From Paragonimus skrjabini miyazakii (taxonomy: Eukaryota > Platyhelminthes > Trematoda > Plagiorchiida > Troglotrematidae): DNA of 64,000 nt. How positions within the stretch are numbered: position 1 is the first letter of the stretch; each line of letters begins with the position of its first letter. Below the pieces are notes generated by a model. The model ran no database searches. It worked only from the letters and a program-made list of their open reading frames with translations, and had not been told where the DNA came from. The translations under genes were made by a program, and so were the position numbers. The stretch is from assembly GCA_014338405.1 (NCBI GenBank), contig JTDE01002499.1:14736-78735 (forward strand), given 5' to 3'. Below, piece after piece: positions 24,439 through 36,907 of this stretch.

Positions 24439-27102
24439 TAAGAGACATGTGAACGACAGCTGTGCGGAAACTAAAATAAAGGTGTTAGATGTGGTCATTC
24501 GCTCAACAGGCAGACAGAGGTACAAGGCCGATACAACACGACTTCCGAGGGGTGGTTTGCGACTGTCCGTAAATATCAAAGCATCCAATGACGGTGTGAA
24601 TTTTCAACTCTTAGTTCAGTCGGAATAAACCCATCATGTACAGAAGAACTAAGAATGTAAGTTAAATCTAAATTACCGGGAAAAGTTGTCTTCCTTGCAA
24701 GTCAGTTATCAGGAGTATTTGAAACGGTATTGTCAGTCCAAAAGGTAACAGCCGTAATGAATGTATGAGCCATTGCGCGGGTAATCCGTCGTGCGATGAC
24801 ACCATATGTTGTGCTGCCGTACTACCAGAAAGGGTGCTATCAAGCAAAAAACATGTGCTATGACATTCTAAATGAGTCACGCGAATACATCGTGAATATG
24901 GGAAAAAGAAGAACAATAGAAATGACCTTGACCAGTCTAACGTCAGTGTAAGGCGTAGTCGAAACCAGCAATCACACATTGACTAAATTCGAATTAAAAA
25001 TATCAGAATGATGAATTTCCAATTTTTCGTCCGATAATCACCTTGTTTCTGACAAATCCAGTACTCCTCCTCAATAGAAAAAACAGTTCTGTCCAAGCAA
25101 CACTTTCATGAGATAAGGAATTTTGTACTAGGTACCTGCTTCAGATAAATCAAACGCCCAAAACTATTTAGGAAGAACTTCATTGAGATTGACACAAACC
25201 CATTCACCCCTAGAGAGAAAAATACCTGCAATAGCGTTGATTTGTGTAACTACTTCGCTCCGATTCACCAAAATATACATACCTGTTTTCTCACAACGTC
25301 CGAATGATCCGTAACTCACTCCACCTCTGAGTAAGTAGCCTAATGTGAGAGCTATTCAGTAGTATGACTGATGCCTGAAGCAGTTTAAACTGAGTCTCAT
25401 CAACTGATCACTGGATATCTGTGCAGTGCTCTTCATGAAAAATCTGTCAAGTATGGAGGTGCAAGAGATATGAGGTTGTGTTTTAAAAGCCAGGTACTTG
25501 AATTTACCAAATCGAGCGATTTAAGTTGCAATGTGGACTAAACGAAAATAGAAAGGGGTATAATAAGTGTGGCCAGTTTTTCGGAAGTTCTTAAAACTGA
25601 AAAACCAGCTGAATCCCTTATTGTTGTTTTCAACACGGTTTTGAAATAGTACGAAAGGAATTATAATTTTGTCCTACTGTTCAAAAACCTCTGGATTCGA
25701 CAAATCGTTATTCATTTTCTGTTTAGACCTGAACAGCTTGGTAACATTTCAGACCACATTTAGTTTTACTTTTTTAGGCAACACTTACTGATTGGCGTAG
25801 TGTCAGTTAGTTTATTCTCTATGTTATGGTTTTAAAGGTGTATGGATACCGAGAATAATTAGTTCAGAATGTACTCCTTCATTATGATGTGAGGGCTATG
25901 CAATCGATCCCGTTAACTGCGAATCTGAGTCTCTCGGTTAACCTTTTTTTTCATGTGATTTGTACGTTGGTATACTGGGAATGATTTTCAAGAGACTGCG
26001 TATCTCTTGTGAGCGCATGAGTCGTCTGCTGATTCTGCCAAGCTAACGTTGTCGAAACCATCAGGTCCCGCTCACAGGGATTGCATTGTATGGAAGTAGA
26101 TTTTCTCTGTTCCCGATAAAAAGTCTTTACCTGGATAGTACACCGTACTAAAACACGTTCGACACCAAACTAAACCAACCGGGTTACTACAAAATACGTA
26201 AATGCTCGAATACCCGAAATGAGCGATCAACAGTCGTTCTTGATCCATTTTGCTCCAGAAAGTGCAGCTACATAAATTTAAATCAAAAGTGCTACAGGAC
26301 AGAACGCCAGCAAATTGTTCAGTTCTGGCTTCTATTGTTGATATAAATCGACCTCAGCCATTTCGGACCCACATGAATACTTGACTGTGATGCAACTTTC
26401 AGTCGCGTTCCAATTTAATGCACGCACGACCACGTACGGTTTCGCCATGACAAGTAGTCAGGTATCGAGCAGTGTTCTCAGTACACACATGCAGTTCCTA
26501 GGCCATGCTGGACTCCCTAAAATCGCCCCGACTGAACATATATCTTAGAAATCCACTTCCGTTAAGTTCCACAATATTGTTGACCCTCTAAAGTGCCTAC
26601 CCGTATTCATTCACAATAGCATGCCCGAAGCTCTGGAATACTACAGAGCATGATTACAGTTAATAGAACCTTGGGATAACTCGTAAAGAATTTGAGATTT
26701 CATAGAACCCAGTGCTATGCTTACAGACGGACGGTGCTTGTGAAGATAAGAAAGACGACATATTATCAAGAAAACAAAAATCCTTGCAATTTTGATTGGT
26801 CTTCTGTGCACCAACTTAGTTTGACTGGTGAAAATAAATTCGGTAATACATGCTGTTGAACAAAACATGAACAGAGGGAGTTTGTGTCCGTTAATCAGCT
26901 CATACCTGAAATGAAAAGCGTACGACCATTGTTTTTGATTGGCAATACTTTTAATTACCGCCAATGGACTCCGGTTATCAGGTGCCTGGGTTATCATTTG
27001 TTGAATGAGAGTGATTATTTTGATTATTCAGTTCCACTTCATCCCACAGGTTCCGCACAGTTCTGTTTAACTGAGCACAAGGCATCGGGAAAGGCACACG
27101 GC
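24439..27102. other. no recognisable gene
   Basis: ORFs at plus 24422-24628, minus 24668-24979, minus 26641-26997 and plus 26884-27105 have no motif I can name. Composition is AT-rich and typical of the surrounding non-coding DNA. Confidence 0.35.
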
Positions 27103-27142
27103 TAAACAAAACACTACCTTGAGATGGGTAGTGTTTTGTTTA
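27103..27142. repeat. perfect 16-bp hairpin
   Basis: AAACAAAACACTACC (27104-27118) is followed after an 8-base loop by its exact complement GGTAGTGTTTTGTTT (27127-27141); one more T-A pair extends the stem to 16 bp. It lies about 125 bases from a Tc1-like transposase relic, but I cannot show that the two are linked. Confidence 0.85.
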
Positions 27143-27265
27143 TCTTATGTTAACGCCAAGTTCGTCTGCCTTGTTGAAGAGTGACACACAGAATTCGCAT
27201 ACTGTTGATAAGCTCTACCATGTGTCTTTGTTTTATCTGTTACTCTACCATTGAATACATTGATA

Positions 27266-27517
27266 TCAGATGTAAAAGCGAACAAATTTCACAAATATGT
27301 TGATTATTTCGTTGATGTGACCTCGAAGGTTTTTCTTGGGGTTTTGACCGAGGAAATCAAGGAGCCAGTACGGTGAAACGACTTGAATGTCTAAAACTTT
27401 GTATCGATGTGCCAGGGCACCATCATCTTGAAACATTCGGCCACTTTTGTGGAACAGTAGTTTATTCAACTGTCCACAGTATGCGCAAGAAACCCAAACT
27501 GCTGATGACTTGATCAA
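27266..27517 (-). mobile_element. Tc1/mariner-like transposase C-terminal relic
   Basis: The minus frame reads RMFQDDGALAHRYKVLD, then DIQVVSPYWLLDFLGQNPKK and NLRGHINEI. This matches the second catalytic Asp region of Tc1-type transposases (FQQDGAPxHRAK) and the downstream WPxxSPDLNPIENLW-GxL block, where NPIENLW has become NPKKNLR. The N-terminal DNA-binding half and the last catalytic residue context are degraded, so it is not functional. Confidence 0.6.
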
Positions 27518-29380
27518 AACTATCAGTTCACTCCTTCCGGCTGAACAAATATCAGATTACAAATAAGGGAAATTCCCAATAAGCTGAACTGCAAAAGAGC
27601 TCGTCTCATGATGAACTGGTGTTTTTCAGCGGGTTTCTGCTGTAACCTATCTGTCTGCAATCCCCACAGTTTCTTATAGTCTCAGTTGACTCACTACGGT
27701 TGGTTTGCGTATACTCGAGGACTTGGTTATGTAAAACATGGATTTGTTTGTCTTCTACATTTCAACAAGCTCTCTAGATCTTTGATATTTTTGGTCAACA
27801 TACTAAGCAGGGTGGGACTGTGCTTTGAACGGCTGACTTACTGACGAGATTAGTGATAAGTAAGTCACAAAGGTCACACAATCGATCAGCACCCTAGGCG
27901 GCAAGGATAACCACCAACAATAACAGGTTACTATATAGTGAAATAATTCAATTTCGAGTTAATTGTGCCGTGTAACTCAGACTCAGTGGAGTTTGTAAAT
28001 CAGTATGAATTATATCAGCACTTACCTCGACTGTAAAGAAACTAAGTCTGCCCCAAGATCCAAGATGGCATTGTAATTTTACAAAGTGAAGTGGTATAAG
28101 TAGTATGTGGTTAATGGTCAAAATTCGCCCGGAGCACGTGACCAGCGATGTAGTTGATTTCACCCAACAAGCGCACGTACCCAGTGAACTTTGACCACGC
28201 AAATCCCACTAGGAATGGCAGATGCTGAAATTTGTAATTAATAACTCATTTATGAGATCAGTGCTCCTAAAGTCCTCACATACTATACTGAGTCTGAGAT
28301 CAAAGGCACAGCTAATTTAGAAACAAGTAGTTGACAACATTTCGGCAACTGACATTTTTATAGTGAAATGCGTGGCCGTAATTCTGAAATAAAAAATGGA
28401 ATGACATAATTCACTGTTCTTTCTGAAAGTTGTTCGCTTTTACTCCTTGTGTGTAATGTTAGCGGGAATGAGCGAGAAACTCACAGTCTAAGATATAATA
28501 AACGGTATATATTTAAAATAGTTGAAAAAGAAAACAGTAGCTGATTCTAGACTAATTTAGGAACAATTGTGGTAATCGGCGCCTAAACAGAACAAACATG
28601 TGAGAACGCAAGGGATTCATCGGAATGCAGCTGCCGATAAACTAAACTGATTACAGAAAGCTATATCAATAAATTACGACTGAGTCAAGCAGCCTATGTA
28701 ATTGGCAAAATTAACCTCCAACTTAGGTTTCTCGTGATGGTTCACGGGAGACAAACTAACCATTGCTTGGTGAAAATGCGGCGTGACTTAGTTGGGAAAC
28801 ACTACAGAGGCGAACAAACGTACCTATTTATCTTAGGTCACTTCTGGTGAGCAAGTGCGGGACGTATTCACTGCGGGTTGTGTACATAACTGACAATATA
28901 TGGAAGTGTACTTTTGAGTGTGACCAGACCTAGAAAACCATATAGTATAATTGTTTTGTTCTAAGGGTTTGCTGTGAAAAGCGCAAATCTACGGTTTTAC
29001 TGCTGACGGTGAATAACATTGTCAACGCACCAGTAACGCATGCTAAGTGTTCTCCGCGTTTATCTCGCAGCCCTTTTCTGACCCTACGAAAAGTACACTC
29101 ATTTGTAAAAATAGTTTGTCACAAACGAACTGGTTCCCTTAATGAACTCACCTTGAACAATGCGTAGATGTAATTCATGTGACATTATTCGCACGTAGAA
29201 TTCCATAAGGTTTGTCAACAAAGATACACTGCTTTAAAAATAACTTTAGACAACGAAACAAACAACCACAGAGTGGAATTCATACGGCTAAATCAAGTGC
29301 ATAAATTACGTCCCAGCTCGATCAACAAAAGGCAGCCTCCAGGGTGAAAAGTACCAAAAATCACGCATCAAAAAAGGGCA
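27518..29380. other. no recognisable gene
   Basis: AT-rich with short ORFs only (minus 27948-28202). Nothing I can assign. Confidence 0.35.
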
Positions 29381-29765
29381 TTACAGCAAAGGACCAAGTC
29401 TCGTGAGCATTTTGCCGACCAAGGTGATACTTTTCTGACTGCAATGTACAAGCATGTGCATGCATGCGAACGACGGTGAATGTAGGTGACTGGGTGCCAC
29501 TCCTGTTCCAAATCTGATTCCAACCCCAGAAACATTTTTTACTAACACAGTGTGCTCAGAGGACGATAATGGTAACAACTGTGGACGTTCAACGATGTGT
29601 TGTATAATGTAGCGTATGACTATTTTTATATTCCATTCACTTTTACAGGCTGGACAACTGAACAGGAAACAATGGCTGAGCCTCCGTTGTGAATATTCGG
29701 ATAAATCTGGAGTAGTACTGCGTACAGTCCACGATGGACATCAGATGTTACTGGTCTATTGCCAA
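29381..29765 (-). mobile_element. Ty3/gypsy RT thumb and RNase H remnant
   Basis: On the minus strand the RT connection reads IVDCTQYYSRFIRIF (compare LQSLLGLxxYYSRFIPNFS) at about 29700-29650, and an RNase H start reads TVLVKNVSGVGIRFG (compare VLVTDASGVGIGAVL), in which the catalytic Asp has become Asn. It follows the RT at 29766-30422 in the right order. Stops and shifts show decay. Confidence 0.55.
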
Positions 29766-30422
29766 TTACATGTCGGACAGCGATAAGAACGGGCTTGGAT
29801 TCAATTGAGACTCGTCAGTATACATTGTGAAGGTAAAGAATCCCGATTCAATGGTGACAAAAGCGCAGTTCGAGGGTTTGATTATCCTATAATTTACAGC
29901 AAATATCTCTACCAGCTTCCTACGATGGTGATCGAATTTTTGTTCCGTAGTTCTGAAAGAAACTGTGTCGTACTGATATGTCAGCACTTCATCAAAGCCA
30001 TCGGAAACTTTAGTAATTGCTTCCTGAAGGACGTCTGAAGATATATGCAACCCGAAAGGCAAGAAGTTTTACTGGAACAAACCATAGAGAGTGGTAATAG
30101 TGGTCAACGACTTGGACTCAGAGGCCAGTGAAATGTGCAAGTATGCGAGCGCCAACTCAATTTTATTAAACAACTCAATGTCATGCACAACTTTCGTGAA
30201 ATACTCTGGTTCTATCCAGGTAGCCGCACATTTGCTATCGTTTCTGATCACAGCTACAATCAGAGTTTCGGAAGCTAACGAAGTTGCCGAGATGATAATG
30301 CCATTCCGCCTCCATATGTGTAGTGCACTGATCGTCCCATTCCAACGATCGTAGGGCAGCAGGTGGTGTTTAAGGAAGACTGGATCACCGTCAACCCATA
30401 ATTTTACAGGCAACATTACCAT
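29766..30422 (-). mobile_element. Ty3/gypsy reverse transcriptase, decayed
   Basis: Two adjoining minus frames together cover the palm. 30422-30069 has the linker (KLWVDGDPVFLKHHLLPY), a degraded finger block, NKIELALAYLHISL (compare KIDLxDAYLQIPL; the catalytic Asp reads Leu) and LTTITTLYGLFQ. 30062-29766 has MPFGLHISSDVLQEAI, GFDEVLTYQYDTV (compare VYQDDI; YQDD has become YQYD) and the IKPSNCAF block. Two of three catalytic Asp are therefore altered. The lineage is Mag/K02A2.6-like, as at 5530-6934. Confidence 0.8.
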
Positions 30423-30489
30423 CTCACAGGAACTAGTATAACATTACTCAGTCAGCTTCCGGAGGTGTGCCTAATCACGAGGTATTTCG

Positions 30490-30985
30490 TTAGGCGTATA
30501 CACTGATACGGAGTGATCTAATGAGCGTACCGACTTCCGGGTCTGGAGAGACGACATTTACAATAGCATACGTCCTACTTTGTATACGGGCCGGCAAGGT
30601 CTTCACACAGAACAGCAAAAAGTGGTGACCGGTAATTCCGCAAACCTGTAATTTGGTTACTTTCAAAACGGCTTTCAGGTATATAGAATCGAGCACATCC
30701 TTTGGTGATGTATTCACCACTCATCGTGTGCACAATGAAGGTTTGTTCAGCTCTAGAGTTAAACATCAACCGCTTGTATAAAAATTGATATCTCCCTCAA
30801 GTGGTCTGCAATGTGCACATAGGGCTGGTATCACTGTTATCAGCTGCTTGCGCTACTTGTGAGATATGACACTTGGGGTTTAGATACACCACTCGGATGT
30901 GGCCCGTCATTCCGTAAGCGTCGCAGACAGTATTCTGAAACGGCAAGTTGGTCGTAGGCAAATGTTGACGCAAGACAGATATCAA
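30490..30985 (-). mobile_element. Ty3/gypsy nucleocapsid and protease remnant
   Basis: The minus frame 30985-30797 contains VCDAYGMTGHIRVVY, a C-X2-C-X4-H-X4-C knuckle with two Cys changed to Tyr. The frame 30720-30490 has KLQVCGITGHHFLLF and later VVSPDPEVGTLI, matching the VxGITGHxLPVLG flap and the GPSILGL block of the protease. Order (knuckle, protease, RT) is correct for one minus-strand element reaching to 29381. Confidence 0.6.
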
Positions 30986-31014
30986 TTCACAGCCTTAGGA
31001 TAAATAACTGGGTT

Positions 31015-31120
31015 AGACTTTTAAGGCCTTTGTGACAAAAGATGCTTCATTTGGCTGCCGACGCGTCAGACTGAATGATCACTTTTAGAAAAGCATTGTC
31101 GATTAATTCGGGGTTGCTGC
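31015..31120 (-). mobile_element. Penelope-like RT C-terminal fragment (copy B)
   Basis: The minus frame reads DNAFLKVIIQSDASAAK, stop, SIFCHKG. It aligns with NSAFTFLDVKVISQSDG...SIYEKS of the better-preserved fragment at 38291-38545, with four residues deleted. At DNA level about 22 of 23 bases match around 31066-31088. This is the FLDVLVxRxxDGxxxxSVYRKPT block of Penelope-like elements. Confidence 0.5.
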
Positions 31121-34100
31121 GGCTGTATCATTATGCTGCTGACAAAATTCACAGGTCTCTGGGAAGAGGAACCCCCTTCTGTCAAGCATATTTCATTGGA
31201 GAATAATGTTGATTAGCCCGCAATAAGACAATAGCCTAATCGTTCTTCTAATCGATAAGCGTAATAAAATCGAGAAACTTGCCTGTTCAATCGCAAGATG
31301 AACTCTCGACACGTCATTATTTGTCCTGGAAACACGTCTGATGACTCTGAGGTCAGCAGGAAGAACGTGATCTAACCGCACCCTTCTCAGCTTGTTGAAC
31401 CTAGGCCTGGTCAATATATCCCGGAAGCCCAAATACTTCAGCAAGGAGTACACGTGAAATCTGCCAGAAGTGATAAATGGAGCTGTCTGATTCCGACTGC
31501 CATCCTTTTGGATGCTGCGCCACACCTAGAAATTCTTCACTCCTTCTTCAAACTTAGATGGACTGCCCTGCAAGTTTAATTGCCCAAGCGCGGTGAGCTT
31601 TATAACGTGAGACCAATTTGTTGCAATCAAACTCGTCGAAGTAACAACAGCCACAGAGTTGTAGATAACGTTTTATTTCGGGTTACCAGCACCTATACAA
31701 CTGGCAACTGGTAAATCAACTGGTTAGACGGTTTGAAACAGTTCTGCACAAATCACATTAAATGAACCTGGTGCGTGAATAGTGACGGACACTTGTTGGA
31801 CCAATAGCATCAAGTTAACCAGGATTAGTTACAGTCATGTTGTTACGGATTGTCGAGTTCACACTGTAGTGCGCTTTTTGTCGTCCAGTGCAAGAGTGAG
31901 CATCCAAACAAGTGAACACTCATCACTACGAGTCTAATTCTGATATACTTGTCACACCGGGCTAAGATCAATGTGGAGATGATATAATCAAAGTTCTCGT
32001 TTAGTCGGCAAGACAACTGCCGATTCTAGCACGGCCGAGCGGACCGATTTTATACGCTGCAGAATAGAAACGATTAGTAAGGACAAATAATTAAAACACT
32101 CACAGGTGGATAGAAGAGTGTGTGTGAAGGTCCACACGAAATCACATAAGGCAAGTGCAGAAGGTTTTTTAGAGCTAGGAATGAATTGAAGTAACTGTAA
32201 AATACGCTAAACGTGCTGGTCACAAAAATCCATTAGAAAGTTGGACAGGTGATTGGGGTAAGTAGGCGTGTGAACGTGACGACAAATTCCCTTGTGTGAT
32301 GGAATAAGTAATTTGAAAAAATGAAGGAACTGAAAATCATCAGTCAACTAATCTTGAATTACGGTTTGCTACCATGTACACTATGCTTCCATATCACAGA
32401 TTTTTTTCTCGATAGGCAGATGAGTCACTTTCTCGGTGGCTCGTTTCAAATCAAACTGGTTTACAAGACATATGAACGCCAGTCAGTTCGGTTGAGGCAT
32501 CCCCTAGTACTTTGCAGAAATGATACAAGATTTTAAACGGTTGCAGTAATCTTATGTCTTAATGCAGCAGCATTGCCATTGCAAACCTTACCAGTTTTTG
32601 AGCTTATTCCAAAGCATGTCCAATGTTTGCTAGCAACCCTGTCAGTGACAACATTCCTCTTTTATGTCTACACCCATCTCAATCTCCATCGAGCCTGGTA
32701 GTGGCATCCGCACATATCCTGTTGGATGTAAGCACCCAAGTGCACCATTTTTCAGTAAATTCCTATTTCGCCAGAATTTTGGCTAATCCTGAGCCCGATT
32801 ACTGTCCATTATACAGACAGTTAAAATCTCAAAAATCAAAATTTCGGTAGTGCATACACCTGAAAGTTGAAAGTTCACCTGATAAAATCTCCATAGTTTA
32901 CAGTCTAAACCGTAGAACGTCACAGTATCTGACACACAACAATCACGACATATGAACATTTGAAGATAGGTTTTAATGACATGTATTAACTTAGCTGAGC
33001 GCTTGCCGTTGCTGATTTCAAGTTTTAGCACTTGTTCCTGATTGGTCCTGCAACTGACCAAGGTCCAGGGTTGCTAACAATCCAAAAATAAAGCGGTTGC
33101 TTGCCCCCATTTAGATTTCTGGTTGAGCAGCAAATAGGACATGTTTGAATGTCATTCTTTTCCGTATGTGTGCGAGAGTTGTTCCTTTACTCGTGCTCTT
33201 GATGTGTTGATGTAATGTGACATCATGTATTCCTTACGTGATCGGGATACTTCTCGCGGTTCTGTATGTCCCGTTCCTACCTTGAGAGTGAAATCCATAA
33301 GGAGGTTGTTTGGTTTATGAGACCTTAATTTCACTTGTAGGTCGGTTTTTTGTTTACGAAGTGCTATGTTTACTGTTACGTTAAGTGCTTTGAGTATAGA
33401 CATAGCTGCTTTTCATAGACAACTCCTCTTCCCTCTCCTTCTTTTATTTTTCCCCTAGGGCTTACTATTTTCTCCATGGTTGTATGGCAGGTAAACGTCA
33501 GCGCGAACCAGTGACGTACTATTGTCTTTGCGAATGACGAGAACTGCATCGTAAACTAGATTCCCTGCCTATTTCACCTAATCTGCGGGTGATCGACGAT
33601 TATGGAAATCTTTGACCAATCTGGTAGTAGGCACCTAAGGTTTCAAGTTGTTTCAACTAACTTGGAAACATCACCACAGATAAGAACCTCCAGTTGTTAA
33701 TTCGTGGGGAGTACTTCACGAAAAATGTTTGGCAGTAAACCTTGACCCCCTAGCCAAGACGCCGCACACAAACGGGATGGAGAAATATATATAATATTCT
33801 CGTCCGGATTACCTATGAACGTTTTATGGAACAACGTAATCTACAAAGAAGTTGAGTGCAATGGAGACTTGCATATGAAATACACAACGGGTCTGATGAA
33901 TGTAACAATCGCCTTATGGTACATAGCACACTGTGAAAAACTAGTGGCAAAACGGTCGTAGTAATACAACACACAGATTCTCGTAGACATAACATAAAGG
34001 GTAAAATATAACAATCGATTTTATTTTATGTGTAGCACAGCGAAAGATAAAACCAGTCTCACTGTGGCCAAGTCAGTATGGTTTACTTGTTCAACATGTT

Positions 34101-34209
34101 TGTTTAAAAAAAAGTTTGAAAGTTCGACCACATACGTACAACAGTTAGCAAGCAAGGTAATGAGCTTCTCCCTGGCGCGGACGACATTGTCTTACTTAGC
34201 CCCTCTGCC
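31121..34209. other. no supported gene
   Basis: A minus ORF of 110 residues (31193-31525, Arg-rich) may belong to the neighbouring Penelope or gypsy debris but has no clear motif. The minus frame 33152-33403 is charged and ends with YINTSRARVKEQLSH, faintly like a GIY-YIG endonuclease (YIGxTxRxLxxRxxEH), which Penelope-like elements carry; this is too weak to call. Confidence 0.3.
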
Positions 34210-34499
34210 NNNNNNNNNNNNNNNNNNNNNNNNNNNNNNNNNNNNNNNNNNNNNNNNNNNNNNNNNNNNNNNNNNNNNNNNNNNNNNNNNNNNNNNNNNN
34301 NNNNNNNNNNNNNNNNNNNNNNNNNNNNNNNNNNNNNNNNNNNNNNNNNNNNNNNNNNNNNNNNNNNNNNNNNNNNNNNNNNNNNNNNNNNNNNNNNNNN
34401 NNNNNNNNNNNNNNNNNNNNNNNNNNNNNNNNNNNNNNNNNNNNNNNNNNNNNNNNNNNNNNNNNNNNNNNNNNNNNNNNNNNNNNNNNNNNNNNNNNN
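34210..34499. other. assembly gap (290 N)
   Basis: Two hundred and ninety consecutive N; the number suggests an estimated rather than placeholder length. It cuts the 5' side of the RTE-like fragment that follows. Confidence 0.95.
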
Positions 34500-34539
34500 T
34501 ATTTTGTGACCATCGTTGTTTCCGCCTATTGGCCCATAT

Positions 34540-35066
34540 TAAGTAAACTAATCGCATGAGCTATGTGGCCGTTCACCGGCGCATATTTCAGAATACTCGG
34601 GATGCGCGATCAACTGGTCAGCTAATCACGGCGCACAGCTTGCGACAGTTGGGCCACGTACGTCGCCGCATGCCATCTGACCGTTTACCGTACCGAGCAT
34701 TATATACTGAGACCACCAACAGTTTGGCGAAACCACATGGTGGTCAAGCAACAACGTGGTCACAAAATATGAAGACCTTGACTGCTCCATTGAGCAAAGT
34801 GGGTAGGTTTCCCCTGCCTGGATGGGGTCGTCGTGATCACTCAAACCGCTGGTTAGAGACGCTATCAGAGATGGCGGTGTCGCAGTCAATGGTGTACCTG
34901 TATCCATACCATTTCTAGTTCCTCCGCTTAGTCTTGTTTTAATAATGTTCAACCTTCTTAGTAGCGTTTTCTTCTAGGATATTCCACATCACTGTTGAGG
35001 TGAGCGGTGGCCCGAGCTACAGTGCCTTTTGGTCAGGCTCATGGCTGTTATGATGATGATGACAGC
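34540..35066 (+). mobile_element. RTE-like LINE 3' end: RT C-terminus and tail
   Basis: The plus frame 34556-34918 reads LRQLGHVRRRMPSDRLPYRA, HGGQATTWSQNMKTL and RFPLPGWGRRDHSNRWLETL, then a SEMA ending. This is the C-terminal region of the trematode RTE-like LINE (RWLGHVLRMP-xRLP-RAL, RGGQxxTWxRxMK, SRLPGWGPRD--QWLETLSDMA). The 3' untranslated end follows, with CTTTTGGTCAGGCTCATGGC and a short ATG repeat tail at 35048-35062. Related tails occur at 37905-37982 (plus) and 54800-54890 (minus). Confidence 0.8.
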
Positions 35067-36652
35067 AAGAATATTCTTCAGCCTAATAGGCAGATCGTTG
35101 AAGGTGTACGTCAGCCGTTTCAAGGGCTACAGAAATCGACTCCTTCATTCGGAATTTTTTCTATTCACTTCAAGTTGATGTCTGTCGAGGGACGGGAAGT
35201 AATCAGGCGATCTTTCTAAGCATTAGCTGTGTTGAAACTCGTTTGAGTCAGCGTGATTAGATAGGGTAAAACAAGTCGCAGCAATCTTTCCACAAAACAC
35301 TCCGATGTGTAATGTTCTCTCACTTGCCAGAGTTGAACATCAGTTATCAAACTAAGACAGACAACGATGTGAGCACACATTGTAATTCATGCCCCCAAAC
35401 AGAGTGCTGGCTGTACATTGGAAATGATAAGGCCATTCGGCAAGGATACTATCACGTTTGTCTTAACCCAGCGAATGTGCGCTTGCGAGCACATGCCACC
35501 TCATATTCGTTGAAAATTTCCCACATTGGTCGGCAGATTGTTTACTAGATTTAGCACCTCGGTATATAAACAGTGGGATGTGACGGATTTTGACTAGTTG
35601 TTCGTAGTCAGCTAGGCCAACTACGACCTAGCTCCCCGTACGCAAGCCTACACACTACTGTAGGTTCTCGAAACGGTATCGCACAATAGTCATCCAGAAC
35701 AGTGTTACCTTCCTTACCGTCGTAATCTGCACTTTCCCATTGATAGTTGGACAGGCACAGTAATTATGCAAATCCCTGTTTGGATTGCTGATCAACTCTG
35801 CTAGGGACGCAAGTCCAGTTGTGTTCTGTTCATCGAAAGGAGAAGGCGAAAGTTTGTGAAAATGTGAACTCTACAGTTTGATATGACTGGTGTTTAACTA
35901 ATTACAGTAAAAATAGTCAACAACATTTTGGTGGGCATAAAGTGATCACGTTTTATTTTGCACCAACGATAAGGTTGTTGTCAGTATTAATGGATTCAAT
36001 TTGCCAGGATTCCTCCCAATAAATTGAGTGTGAAAGGAGAAAAAGCGTTAGCACACTTTCAACACACTTTCTCTAGCTAGTCCATTTCGGTCTATGGTAT
36101 AAAGAAATTTACCAGTTACAGAAATCAAAGTATCATAACCAAGACTATTTTGTGCCTATATCAGTGTTTGCACGATAAAGTCAATACAAGTTTTCTAAAC
36201 TCTCCAGACCTTGTTTCCCAAATTGTGTAACCTGCCCAACTATCCGATTGAATCACATACAAAAAGACGAGACGGACAAGGGTATACATTCACACGCTTT
36301 AAAGGTTTGTTCAAGGGGAGGAGCCATCTCAGGATTGCACTATTGTCACTGAACGAGTTTTGTTAAAGAAAACACCGAACTAGAGAATTTTCATCATGAA
36401 CAGTCCAAAACACAGCAGGAACAATTCTGTCATAAACTGCTCAAGATCCAAAATAGACATTCAGTCTCAGTTTTCCGCGAACGGGCTCATCAAGATGACA
36501 TTAGGTGGCAGTCTCTTTTCGCAGTTGATTCCGCTAAAAGGCTTGGCTTACTAAATTTTTCAAGTTCTAGTGTTTTTAGCACTTGCCGAAAGGTAAAATG
36601 AACTAACGTCAGTTCCAGTATGTCTCGCTCGCTTCGTCCAATTTTCTTTCTT
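35067..36652. other. no recognisable gene
   Basis: Only short ORFs (plus 35312-35548). No domain seen. Confidence 0.35.
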
Positions 36653-36907
36653 CTACGATTTTCTGTGTCTACTATTCCCTTTCCGTTTAATCCACTCTTT
36701 CTTCCCCCCGGTTTTCATGGTACATTTTTCTGGTACTGGACGTGTACATGAGTGGTGGCAGTAAGCACAGACATCACCATTAGCACCAAGTACTGTCCAG
36801 TAGATGCATCCTCTTCGTGCAATGACATTCATTTTGTCAAGGCTAAAATCACATTCAGCAACCACATATCGATAGGAAATACCTGGAATTTGATTTTCGC
36901 AATTCAC
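36653..36907 (-). pseudogene. thrombospondin type-1-like exon fragment (tentative)
   Basis: The minus frame holds ISYRYVVAECDFSLDK, RRGCIYWTVLGANGDV, then CAYCHHSCTRPVPEKC and a Lys/Arg-rich end at a stop. The RR-C...G..V..C...TRPVPEKC spacing resembles the second half of TSP1 repeats in ADAMTS/papilin-type proteins, but the CSxTCGxG core before it has lost its Cys pair. An AG at about 36885 (AATTCCAG) could serve as acceptor. It may be an exon of an unseen gene or a worn copy; the call rests on spacing alone. Confidence 0.25.

Noticed and set aside
24668..24979. 103-codon minus ORF with a hydrophobic Phe run
   Set aside because: Low-complexity, no homolog recognised, no splice-consistent neighbours.
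31121..31190. Gag continuation with a VCEQHND-like block upstream of the nucleocapsid
   Set aside because: The adjacent segment aligns at DNA level with the Penelope fragment at 38341-38410, which explains it better.
33152..33403. GIY-YIG-like endonuclease of a Penelope element (YINTSRARVKEQLSH)
   Set aside because: Only one short stretch resembles the motif, the catalytic GIY-YIG start is absent and no RT is next to it.
34028..34546. 172-codon plus ORF and its minus shadows
   Set aside because: Length comes almost entirely from the 290-N gap.
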